From the NCBI RefSeq assembly GCF_036884655.1, contig NC_088344.1:32364001-32428000 (forward strand): 64,000 bases of DNA, in the 5' to 3' direction. Source of the DNA: Musa acuminata AAA Group. Taxonomy: Eukaryota; Streptophyta; Magnoliopsida; Zingiberales; Musaceae. Below the pieces are notes generated by a model. That model saw nothing but the letters and a program-made list of their open reading frames with translations, did not search any database and was not told the origin of the DNA. The translations under genes were made by a program, and so were the position numbers. This document shows positions 22,398-33,256 of this stretch, piece after piece (within the stretch, counting starts at the first letter, position 1; each line of letters starts with the position of its first letter).

Positions 22398-24350
22398 ATG
22401 CCGCTCACGCTGTCAGACCACGGCTCGTGCTGGGACCTCCTGTGCGGCGAGGACGTCAGCGAGCTGGCCGATGACTCGCCGGGCGGCGTCGGGGAGCCGG
22501 CCGAGTTCCCCGACGACTCGGACGAGTCCATCGCCGGGTTCATAGAGGAGGAGGCCGATTCCTCGCCCCAGTTCGACTACCCGGACCGGTTCCAGTCCAA
22601 GTTGCTCGACCCGGCCGCGCGCCAAGAAGCCGTCACCTGGATCCTCAAGGTGAGTTCCCCCCCCCCGCCGGCGCACGTTACGCCGCGATCTGCTACCGTG
22701 AGCCGGATCCCCTCACCGTCCCCCCCTCGACGGACGTCAACTGTCTTGACCGTCTTCTCGTTTTCCGTTTTCAGGTGCACGAGTGCTATTGTTTTCGCCC
22801 GCTGACGGCGTGTCTTGCCGTGAACTACTTGGATCGCTTCCTCTCTCGTCACTGTTTACCGGTGAGTTTAATCCTAACGTTACCGACTCGCATACAATGG
22901 TCCTGCCCTTAGCATAATTTACATTAAAGTATCATTTAAAGGAAGGAATTTGTTCTTGATATACCTTCAATAGTCATTCAATAAACCAAAAATATATGTG
23001 CTATTGCAAGAGAAACCTACTATTTCAATTTTGATTAAAATAATTAGATGAAAAAAAAGGACTGGATTCAATGCATGAGATTCCTACCAATATAGTGCAT
23101 TTGTGGTGAATCAAAGTACAAAAATCTTACATGTCATTTCTATATTCTCCTATGTCGTAAATGAGCAATCTTATCATTTATACTGGAAAATAATGAGATT
23201 GCGATTATTTAAGATATGGAAAGACCATTTTTTGCATGAAATATATTGATAAGGAAAGTATGGAGTACTTGAGATGTATATATAAAAATAAGGATGATGG
23301 AGAATACTATTAGTCTTCTCCTCAATAAAAGTTGCACATTCACATGTAAATCTTTTGTTGTTTATTTGAGGATGACAACAGTACTAGTCATAGAACAGTA
23401 AGGTATTTCAATAGTAGCAGAAAACTGTTCTATCATTTGTTTTGCTTAGAGGCATGGGTAAATCTCAAACATGCTGGGTCTACTACTTGCAGCAAAATGA
23501 ATGGGCATTGCAGCTTCTGTCAGTGGCATGCCTCTCCCTAGCTGCAAAGATGGAGGAGACACTGCTGCCATCCCTATTAGATTTGCAGGTGAAAGAACTT
23601 GAACCACAATATATTGTCATAAGAAGCATCCGCTAAGCTTAATCGGAATGTGCTTAGGTTGAGGGTGCAAAGATCATTTTCGAACCTCGCACGGTCCTCA
23701 GAATGGAGCTCGTCGTGCTCAATGCATTGAATTGGAGGCTTCGATCCGTGACGCCTTTCACTTTCATCGATTTCTTTGTTCACAAGATCGACCCTGTAGG
23801 AAAATATGCGCAAACTTTGGTTTCATTGGCCACTGAAATTACATTAGCGACAACGAAAGGTCATGTAGTTTTGGTTGTTATTGCAACATGTAAATTAAGG
23901 AAATGCATTCTTGATTCGAGCTGATACGTTTGGATTTACAGATGTAAGGTTCCTGAGTCACTGCCCATCGTCACTTGCTGCAGCTGCCATAATCTGTGCC
24001 ACTGATGAGATTAAGGATCTAGCTTTTGTTGATCCTAGAATTGCAGCCTCATGGTGCATTGGATTGACAGAGGTAAGGAAGAAACTTAATTGTCTTGTAG
24101 GATCTGCAACATGACAGAGTCTAGCTCAGAAAATTGCATTGCATTGCACTGCATGTTGTGCATTTTGCAGGAAGGGATTGCAGGTTGCTATCGATCAATG
24201 AAGCAAGTTATCGTCAATAGAACGAGGAAAGTGAGCACCTCGATGGACTTGGAGCCAAGTGTGTCATCATCTTATTCTTCTCCACCTAGCAAAAGAAGGA
24301 AGCTGAACAACAATTGCTTATGGGTGGACAATGACCAGGAGAGCTCATAG
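22398..24350 (+). CDS. CYCD1: D-type cyclin, CYCD1-like
   Basis: Six exons (22398-22649, 22775-22861, 23493-23588, 23658-23859, 23942-24072, 24171-24350) keep frame throughout and encode 315 residues. Residues 14-18, LLCGE, match the LxCxE retinoblastoma-binding motif near the N-terminus that marks D-type cyclins. An acidic stretch follows (about 19-54). The cyclin box begins around residue 60, with LTACLAVNYLDRFLS (94-107) and LLSVACLSLAAKMEE (121-135). These include the Arg, Asp, Lys and Glu typical of CDK-binding cyclin folds. The second cyclin fold runs through about residue 270. The tail is Ser/Pro-rich with a basic KRRKL cluster. Overall it resembles Arabidopsis CYCD1;1 more than CYCD3 or CYCD4. 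With a CDKA partner such cyclins promote G1/S entry by phosphorylating RBR. The first exon is strongly GC-rich and the later exons are not. Confidence 0.94.
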
Positions 24351-24902
24351 GAAACCTAATAAGTTCCTTTTTCTTTCTCTCTTCCTTTATTTGTTTTCTT
24401 CTCTGATTGTGGGTTTAGAGTCTCTCCGGTGAGTAGGCAATATCTTTTTGGGATATGCAGATTCCTCATTATTTTTCAGAGGAGTTGGGGAATAGGATGC
24501 TGGTTTATGACTGTGTCTGACCAGGACATAGGCTGGGAGTCTCATTGATTTCTTTTGTTCTTTTCTTCTTGAAGTTCTTTAATTTGTGGGGCTTTGCTAT
24601 CATAGCAAAGTGTTGCAGATTCTCAAGGGAGGGGAATCTGCCATTGTTTTTGGGTGTGATGATAAGTGTGTGAAGGACATGGTCTTTGCTTGTGGAGGGT
24701 GTGGGGGCTCTTACAATCACAGGCAGCACTTATTGCTGAATGAATGAAGCATATCATCAGAGTGGGTCTTTTTACAGCCATGGTAGAAAGGAGATGTCAC
24801 TCAACTTTGCTGGTAAACTGGTAGCTGAGCAACCTTCATTCACCAAATGGCAGTTTGGTTGGCCAGTCAATCCTCCTCCTCACCCTCACCAGCATTTATT
24901 GT

Positions 24903-24907
<5 letters not shown>
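24351..24907. other. 3' flank of the cyclin gene
   Basis: A T-rich segment follows the stop codon at once (24360-24420) and fits a 3' untranslated region. I see no other gene. Confidence 0.45.

Positions 24908-24962
<55 letters not shown>
24908..24962. repeat. Compound (TC)n(TA)n microsatellite
   Basis: About 12 TC units run directly into about 10 TA units plus a TTTATATAT tail. Seen directly; it lies downstream of the cyclin gene. Confidence 0.95.
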
Positions 24963-24963
<1 letters not shown>

Positions 24964-25697
24964 TGGTGAAACTTTGTGTGGTTGTGAGGTTGATGCATGT
25001 CAACCTGGAGAGGATGTATGTTCATCCTCCTTCAGGCTGTGCTGTGCAGCCTGTGGTCATGGCTGCTAATTCTCTACATCAATAAAAATAATGATACATC
25101 TATTTTATTGGCACAGATACATGATTCTGATTTCTTTTGCTGCTGGATATCACACAGTTGCTTTTTAGACAGTGAGATGACTTGTTGTAGAAAAGTGCAG
25201 ATCTCCACTGAAGGAAGGCTTACATGGGAGACAGCTCTCATCCAACTCCAAATGTCTTATGAGACAAGAAGGAATCCAAACAATGCACATTCAAATGTGC
25301 TCATTATCCAAGAGTCAACAGTTGCAGTATGAGCAGTGCCCACTCTTTTTGGCCACCATGGTGACATGACATGACTGAATAATTTGCTGCACTAGTCATG
25401 CTGGGTCAAGTGACAGCAACCTCTCAATCCATCCATGCAAACATGGATTCCTGTTGTCCTCATTGTTTGAACGCAAACTGAGTTTAATGATCTGAGACAG
25501 TATTTAGCACGGCATCGGGCAGTAGATTCTGCGCTCGCGCACGCGCACACACAAGCGCCGCTCACGTGCCAAACAAACGGACATTTCCACGAGCACTTTA
25601 ATGGCAGAGACACAGCAGCTTTAGTCTCTTTTGTGCTGTTACCTGCTTTGGCCTTGACCGAAGTGACTCGTCTTCCGTGAGTAGGATACATCACAGT

Positions 25698-25744
<47 letters not shown>

Positions 25745-28700
25745 GAGAGTAATGGAATGATGGAACGGACGTGGACATGGCACCAGATCGGGTTGGAACA
25801 CATCCGGCCAACGCAGCTCAATGAGTGAGAGGTACGGAGCAACAGCAACTCATCTTGTTTCCCGCCCTGCTGCTTCTGCTGCTGCTAACGAACTCATGAC
25901 CATGGCCAAAAGGAGATCACAAGCTTCTTCTCTTAACATCCTCTCTGGATCAAGCAATATCAGACTCCTGTTCTTCGTATGCAGAGAGAAGGAAGAAAGA
26001 AGCTTGGTGATGTTGCTTCTGCTCATGGAAGACTACTGTGCATGTCTCAACCAACTGCAGAAATCATAGAACAGCAGCAGTTAATCCTTGAAATGCTAAA
26101 ATAAACCGAAAAGTTTCGCTCAATCCAGCATAAAAAATGCACAAAACAAAAATTAATTCTGTCTCTTGAAGATTTCTTCTGAAATCAGATTCATGTGCAG
26201 AGGCACACTTGTCATCTACTTTTATATTAACTCTTAGCTAAACTTCATTCCTCTCAATCCAGACTTCATTGATACAACACTCAGACACATGAGCTGAACT
26301 TTTAAGAGTATTAGTGTCATCTTATTCTTAACATTCTCTTAACTTCATGGAGCAAGAAAGTTTGATGTCTTGCCAATCAAATGCCATAAGCAACAACCAA
26401 TTACAGACAAGGAAATAACACATTCAAGATCAAAGCTTAAGCTTTCAACTTCCTCTCTCATCTTCAAATATTCTACATTAACTGCTGAACTAGCATTTTC
26501 AGAGAAATTTTGTTAAGTAACAAATAAGTATAAGCTGCAATTAAGTTGCTAAAGTCGATGATAAAACCGATATCGAAAAATAAATATATTTTATTTTTCA
26601 ATGAGAAAAACTGTAAATTACTTAAATAAGTCTGATACAAATAATCATTCCAACAAGAATGGTTCATGTCGGATGTGGCAAGGTTTGCCTGCCGATCCGC
26701 ATCCGTATTTCCTTCACGATAAACATGTTTGAAAGTATACGATGCGAAAGAATGATTGAAACAGACACAAAATGTTTGAAAAAGAAATGTTTTTTGATTT
26801 CAGGGTGTTGTATATGCATTTGCAATGATGTGAGCTGTTCAATGGTGATCTTCTCATGTTGTCAAAGGAAATAAAAAGGAAGTTTCTGTGGTACTAAGTG
26901 CTGCATGCATGTGCTGCAGTCTTAAACTTGCACACATACACACACATAGAACTGTGCCAACAGAAAGAAGCATCCAATATAAGTGCTTTTCTATTCTCCT
27001 CTTTATCTGGCTCAAGTGCAGAAGCAGAGGCTGCTTTCTTATCATCCACTATTCCCAGCACTCACTCTCCTTTTCCTCTCCAAGTGAGGAATCCTATGAA
27101 TAAGCCCAAAAGCCTATTACTCTTTACCTCCCACACAAAGGAAAAAAGAGTGCTGGGAGCTAAGTCTTATGTCTTTACCACATTTTCTTTCTTAAAAGGA
27201 TGCTTAGCAAAGGTGGCCATGGGCTGATAAAGAGAGAGTTCCAGCTTTTGGCCCTGGCTCTTTTGGTTTCAAGAGCTATGTAGCTCATGGTGTCCCTGTA
27301 GGACACTGGATGCATGATGATGGAGTCAAAAGTTAGCATCATCACAGAATATTTGGGCATGCTGGTGTTCTTTTTAGCATATTGGAAGCAGGACCACTTG
27401 CATGCCTGGGAGAGGCTTGGTGTCTCTGCCTTGGGGCACTGTTCACCATATAGGAATGTGCCCCATCATTCACTGACCACCCAATCTTCCTTCCCCTACT
27501 AACAAACTCAAAAGAGCCTGTCCAATATCCATCTCCTATATCAGGAAGAAGCTGGTTGTCTTAAATGGAAAACAAATTCTGACTAACTAAAGTATTTCTT
27601 TTCTTTTCTTTTTTTTTTTTGCAAGAGAAGAAGGATCTAATGGCACATTGATCCATTTTTGTTAACATCTAAAAAATTGGCACACATCTACATGTACTAT
27701 GAATGCTTATGGGGACCGAAATGAGCTGTAAAGACATCTTGTTATCCAGAAATCTTTGCTCTAAAATTCTTCTACCTACTTGTCCATTAAATGGATTGAG
27801 CTAAAGGTCCTCTGTTCAATCATCAGAAGCCACCATCTAGTTGTGAAACCCATGATCTCCCCTTTTATTCTGCTTTTCCTCCTTTGGGTTCCTGCCATCA
27901 TGATATGCAAATGCAAAAGAGACTTTGATGGCTGTGGGGAAGAGAAAGGCCAGTAAAAGTGGTCATGATACCTATAACCCCATGGTTGGAGAGGAAAAGC
28001 ACCTCAAACCAATTCCTCTGGAATTGAGAGTTCCATCAGAGGATGAACCTTTAGGCTATCTTTTTATTAGCTAAAGAATATATTCTAGAACTAAATATTA
28101 ATTGGTCCATGAGCAACTTTGTTGACAAGGAGAGAACTAACTCATAGTAACATAACACACATAACTGTATGTTAAAAGTCAACAACTAGCTGAAACAGAG
28201 ATTGGAATTCATAACAATGCACTTTGTCAATGACAGAGAACATGATATAACTATTTCATCAAGAAACACATAATTTGGCCTAAACTTGGGCTGATATTTT
28301 GCCAAATCTAAGAACAAAACCCACATGGCAGATTTAGCAGGCATAAATAGAGATTTAATGCATTTACACCAACAAATATCCAATCAAATATTGCCTTCAA
28401 TTCAGAGACTTGTTATGGTTCAGCTAGATCAATAATTTAAACTGAACTCCATATGATAACATAGTATGTTAACACAGCCTATTACTGGTTTCTTTGAACA
28501 CAATAAATATAACAGCATGCAAGAACCAAACATAATGATATCTTATTGACTGGTATACATGCTAATTACCAGAATTATATAGTACTGTACCACTCAAATA
28601 ACAAAGAGGGAAGTATTTCTCTGATTCTTATGTGTCATGAGAGTTTAGTTCGATAGAGTTTACTGGAGAAATAAAAAAGAAAAGTCAGATATCTGACAGG

Positions 28701-29980
28701 TCTAAACTAAGTTAGATCTGCCGTACAGCTTGTAAGCGCGGAAAAATATTTTCCATAGAAAAATATTTTCTTCCTGCCTGTTTAAAGTATGTTTCTAATA
28801 TCTTTTATACACTGAGGAACAAGAATTCTGCTTCTACTCGGGTATCGGGTTTCTAATATCTGGTACTAGAAAATATCAATCAAACTATTTCCAATGCCCC
28901 AAAATTCCATTTCATGTATGTATCAAATATTTTCACCATTGCAAGTGAAACTGAGACTTGTATCAGAATACCTTAATCCACAAAAGACTTTTTATTTATA
29001 CTTTTCTTTGTTTTAGCAAACTCATAACAGCTAAAGAAAAAAGTTCTAATTTTAAGCACATCACCCAAAAGGAAGAGAACAGGAATATGAATTGTAGGGC
29101 ATGCAACAAATACCGATAGAAGAGGAATTACTTTTCTAATTCACTCATAAAGTCAATCTTGTATATGAATGAAACATCTTAGTCTGTAAAACTGGATTTT
29201 TCTCTGATACTAAAAGATTATGAGAAATTCTGAATAATTGGCAAGAATTTATTAAGATAAGCGATAAGGAGGAGATTTCCTCACATTGGCATTGATCTTG
29301 AATGACTGAAAGTTGTCTTATAGATGATCCCTCATATCTTATAGTATTTTGTCATAGCACAGGTACACCCAAGAATAATTTCCTGAAGCCTGCAACATAT
29401 GACTGCACATTGATTACATCATTACACCTAAAAAGGAGGAAAACAGTTGTAGATGTCCAGAACCAAAATCTGTGCTTGTTGCAGCTACCAACACACCAAT
29501 CTTGTTCAACATTATGAAGTGAACCAGATAAACCCCCGCATAGAGAATCCTGCAATGAACTTAGAGCACAAAAGCTCTTAGGATTGCATAATGGAGAACA
29601 GAAGGCACCAGCAGCATATTTTCACAAACAAAAACACAACTTAATTAGCTGAGAAACCAGATTAACTGGAGCATCAAGAAGCATTACTAGTGGTTTATGT
29701 GCCTCAACACATACAAGGAAAATGAATCTGATGCAAGAGTGGATGCAAAAACAGCCCCAAATTTTCCTAGATTGGCACAAGCGAAAATTATCAGTCCACT
29801 CAACTTGGTTAATTGAGCCATATGAAGGTGTAAATGAATTTTCATTTTGTCTAATTCTTTGTGTAACTTGTCTCATAATCAAATTGGTGCCTATGATTCA
29901 TGAACACAGACAAAAAAACAAAGAAATACCAAGATGTGGTAGACCATACAGATCAGTAATTTTGTTTTAGTCCAACCTAT
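24963..29980. other. Long gene-poor intergenic region
   Basis: About 5 kb without a supported gene on either strand. It contains a (GA)n microsatellite at 25700-25738, a T-run at about 27610, and a partly palindromic pair GGAAAAATATTTTCC / AGAAAAATATTTTCTTCC around 28740-28775. At 26560-26590 the string GATAAAACCGATATCG resembles CAATAAAACCGATATCG inside the element at 16430-16782, so a related degraded repeat may sit here. Short frames have no family features. Confidence 0.4.
25700..25738. repeat. (GA)n microsatellite
   Basis: About 19 uninterrupted GA units, seen directly, followed by a short G-rich stretch (GGTGGGGGG). Confidence 0.95.
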
Positions 29981-30432
29981 TGTTATGAAGTGCACACCCC
30001 ATGGACCTCCTCTCACAAACTATCAAACAGAGAGTCTGACTCCAGGAAGGAATCACTACTCTGGAAGAGGAAGGAACCCATGACTCCTTGTTGCTGTGGG
30101 ATGGGTTCGGTGACCCTATTTCCAAACAGTAGGGATGGGTTCGGTGACCCTATTTCCAAACAGTAACAGGCTAATTAGCCTGCTTATTTGTTTGACAACC
30201 CTTCTGTTTTGTTCTTTTTATATTCTTTTGACAGAGTTATATTTGAGCACTATTAGCCTACATAAGCATAAAGTTATACACTTAAGGTATAAGATGTGTC
30301 CTCTATTCAATATAATGGACTAGCTTCTCATCATCTTTCTTCTTCTCTTTCTCTCTTCCTCACAGTTACATCTAATTTATAGTGTAGAGTGCTGAGAGTG
30401 ATCTGAATTGTGAGGAAGAAATACTCTCAGCA
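29981..30432 (+). mobile_element. Candidate solo LTR of a Copia-like element
   Basis: The block starts TGTTATGAAG and can be closed at CTCTCAGCA (30424-30432), giving TG..CA ends. It is flanked by CCTAT on the left and CCTCT on the right, a 4-of-5 match to a target-site duplication. Inside lie an exact 34 bp tandem duplication and a pyrimidine-rich segment near 30330-30362, a common LTR layout. There is no internal domain, so this would be a solo LTR. Alternatively it could simply be low-complexity intergenic sequence; the end at 30362 (TCCTCACA) is a second possible terminus. Confidence 0.4.
30098..30165. repeat. Exact tandem duplication of a 34 bp unit
   Basis: The unit beginning GGGATGGGTTCGGTGACC is present twice with no mismatch, at 30098-30131 and 30132-30165. 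The perfect identity suggests a recent slippage or duplication event. An inverted GAACCCAT lies just upstream (about 30075). Confidence 0.95.
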
Positions 30433-31067
30433 CCTCTTGGAGATCAAAGTAGAGTTTTAACCAAGTAACATTCATCTACAGAAGCTCAAACACAAATGAT
30501 CACATACCGTTCAGGTTATAGCAGACCTTCCTCAGTCACATCTTGGTAGAATTTGCCGAGAATGAAAAGATCACCCACCATAAAGCAAATATAGTCATTG
30601 TTTCTTTATTCTTTGTGTAGTGTATATATACATATATACATTTGTCTTAGAGTTGGTAGTGATTCTCTTTTGAGACAAAGATAAGCTTACTTTAGAGGAA
30701 GAAATGAGCATTAAGAGACTTTTAGTTGGTACACCTGACTGATGTTTTTTGTAATAGCAGATTGGAGCTCTGTGATCAATGCCATGTCCATATCAACAGT
30801 GTTCAACTTCAACAATGGTGGCTCTTGCCAGTTTTATGAATGAAAGCAGCAAGTTCGAAGCTTGAAAGGCACATCAACCAACCACCACCCTAGTTTTTGC
30901 TTCTCTTATTCACCAGAAAGAGTCACTCCCCAAATTTGCATAGCTTTTAGGTCCATTTAGATTCCAAATGAAGCCTGCTCCCAACCAGCACACCAACCTT
31001 GAGATTTAAACTGGCATCAGGTATGTTTTCCACTAACAGCTGAGCTAACAATGCAAGATTAAAGGTG
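30433..31067. other. Upstream region of the TBL gene
   Basis: Intergenic sequence leading to the TBL start codon. A GTATATATACATATATAC stretch at about 30620-30640 is the only TATA-like region. It is more than 400 bp upstream, so its role is unclear. Confidence 0.4.
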
Positions 31068-32707
31068 ATGAAACCACTCAAAATGAGAGAGGTTGTGCCA
31101 GCCAACCCTTCTTATACCCTCACATTGCTTGGCTCTCATGCCATGTTCAACAAGATGGTTCCTGCTCTCTCTCCCTCCATACCAAAGCTCCACTACAGCT
31201 TGGAGTGGAATGTGATCCAGAAGAAGGTTGGCCCTCTGCTGTGGCTGCTGGTCATCTCCACCATCTTTATCCTCTTCATCATGCACTCCTCTTATACTCT
31301 CAGCATCAGTGCCAAAGGTGGCCTCAGCCAAAGCCCTCTCATGTCTGCTGCTAACAGCAGCGTGATACAACTGGTGCAGAGCCCCCCTGATTCAGAGCTC
31401 CTTTCTCCGAACCTCTCCGCACCACAGCCTGCTACTGCTGCTACCATTAGCAGGGTGACACCAGTTGTGGAAGGTCTCCATCCGAATACCAGTGGTAACT
31501 GCAGTGCACTACATTTCTCTCACTGCTCAGCCACTGATGTGTGATGAAACCTGAATCTTTTCCTTTCTTTGGTGCCGAAGGAATTGAAGAGCTCTGTGAT
31601 ATGACAAAGGGCAAGTGGGTGACAGAGCCACGAGCATCGATCTATACCAACGTGACATGCCCGACGCTGCCTGACATGAAGAACTGTGGGAAGTATGGGA
31701 AGGATCAGAGCTATTTGTATTGGAGATGGCAACCCGATAGTTGTGACGTACCGAGGTTTGATCCTGTGACATTCCTGAATCTAGTTAGAGGGAAGAAGAT
31801 GGCCTTCATTGGTGACTCGCTAGCTCGCAATCAAATGGAATCCCTGCTGTGTCTCTTGTCTCAGGTAATTCATCTATTAGCTTTATAGGTAGAGAAGCAG
31901 AACAAGATAAGAACAGTTCATGCAAACCTGTTGCAGGCAGAGACTTCCAGGCAAGTCTTCAGGGATTCAGGCGACAAGTACGTGACATGGTACTTCCCCT
32001 CGCATGAGTTCACCCTCATGGCCATGTGTACGGAGTACTTTGTGGAAGCAAGGCCAAGAATCATAAACGGAACAGCTTCATCCTCATTTGAGCTTCACCT
32101 CGACAGGGTGACCATGAACTGGACGGAGAAACTTCCCGGCGTCGACTACGCCATCCTCTCCGGCGGCAACTGGTTCTTTCGAGGACTCCACTTGTACCGA
32201 GAAGGAGAGATCGTCGGGTGCGTCAACTGCTGGGGCCAAAACCTGACCGATTTCGGCGTCGCAGCTGCCATCAGAAGCGTCCTCAGAACAGCCCTCCAGT
32301 TCATAGCCACATGCAAGGAGTGCGAGGGGCTCGTCACCTTCTTGCGGACCTTCACGCCATCACACTTCGAGAATGGCTCCTGGTTCAGCGGAGGACAATG
32401 CAACAGGACTCAACCATTGGATGAGATCCAGATTAGTCTGAGCGACATCACCTGGGAGATAAGGAAGGTTCAGCTGGAGGAGATCGAAAGAGCGAGACGG
32501 CAAGAGGGGGAAGTGAACATCAAGTTCGAGGTGTTGGATGTCACCAAAGCGATGATGCTGAGGGCAGACGCACACCCCGGGAAGCACTGGACGACGAAGA
32601 CGAAGGGGGGTGTTAACGACTGCTTGCATTGGTGCTTGCCCGGCCCTGTTGATCTGTGGAGCGATCTATTGCTCGCGACTCTCAAGAAGAATTCTCTATC
32701 TCATTAG
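31068..32707 (+). CDS. Trichome birefringence-like (TBL) polysaccharide O-acetyltransferase
   Basis: I model three exons, 31068-31494, 31581-31864 and 31937-32707, giving 493 residues. Residues about 54-73 form a single membrane anchor after a short cytosolic N-terminus, as in type II Golgi proteins. A variable Ser/Pro-rich stem follows. The PC-esterase region starts at ELCDMTKGKW. GDSLARNQ (220-227) holds the nucleophile Ser, and DCLHW (Asp465, His468) completes the GDS...DxxH catalytic set of the family. TBL proteins acetylate xylan, xyloglucan, mannan or pectin in the Golgi. This one looks closest to the TBL19-27 group, which includes the xyloglucan enzyme AXY4, but its substrate cannot be fixed. 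The first two exons are in different frames. The 86 nt intron 31495-31580 restores phase exactly, but its acceptor is weak; a frameshift mutation is the alternative. Confidence 0.88.
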
Positions 32708-33256
32708 TTGCATACTTGTATGTATCGTCTTCGCATGAGCATTTTATCATATGACTCATGTGCACTTTTCATAGTGTTAGTGCAGTCTTGAAGGCATGGA
32801 AATCTCACCGTCCGTAGCAATGGACACGAATCTTAAAAGCGCCACGCGTCCTTTTCTCCTTGAAGCATGCGAGAGATTAATTTCTACTATACAGAGGTCA
32901 CGGATGACGTTGGAGGAACGGGCGAGATCCGATCCGACTGCCACTGGTGAAGCATCGATTCGGATTCGGATTCGGATTCGGATTCGAGTTTGATCCAATT
33001 AGGATTAGCTAAAATCGACGACAGGCTTAACGTATATGTAACGGATCGGGTTATAGTATTGATCGGGTTATCGGAGGACGAAAGCTTCGTCTCTTTCCCT
33101 AGCAGGTAGGTGGTCGAAACGAAAGGCAAGAAATATTAGTGCAACGAGCGGCTCCGGTGAACCCTTTATAGTAAGCTTTCCTGCGAAGAGTGCCTGCATA
33201 GGGTTTCTATTCGAGATCGAGAGAGACGGGTACGTCATCAATTCCTCACCACCAGA
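32708..33256. other. TBL 3' flank and HIG1-gene promoter region
   Basis: This contains five units of the hexamer GATTCG (32957-32986). Near 33195-33203, about 55 bp before the HIG1 start codon, there is a TAGGGTTTC telo-box. No other gene is supported. Confidence 0.5.
32957..32986. repeat. (GATTCG)5 hexanucleotide repeat
   Basis: Five perfect tandem copies of GATTCG, seen directly, about 270 bp upstream of the HIG1-domain gene. Confidence 0.95.
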
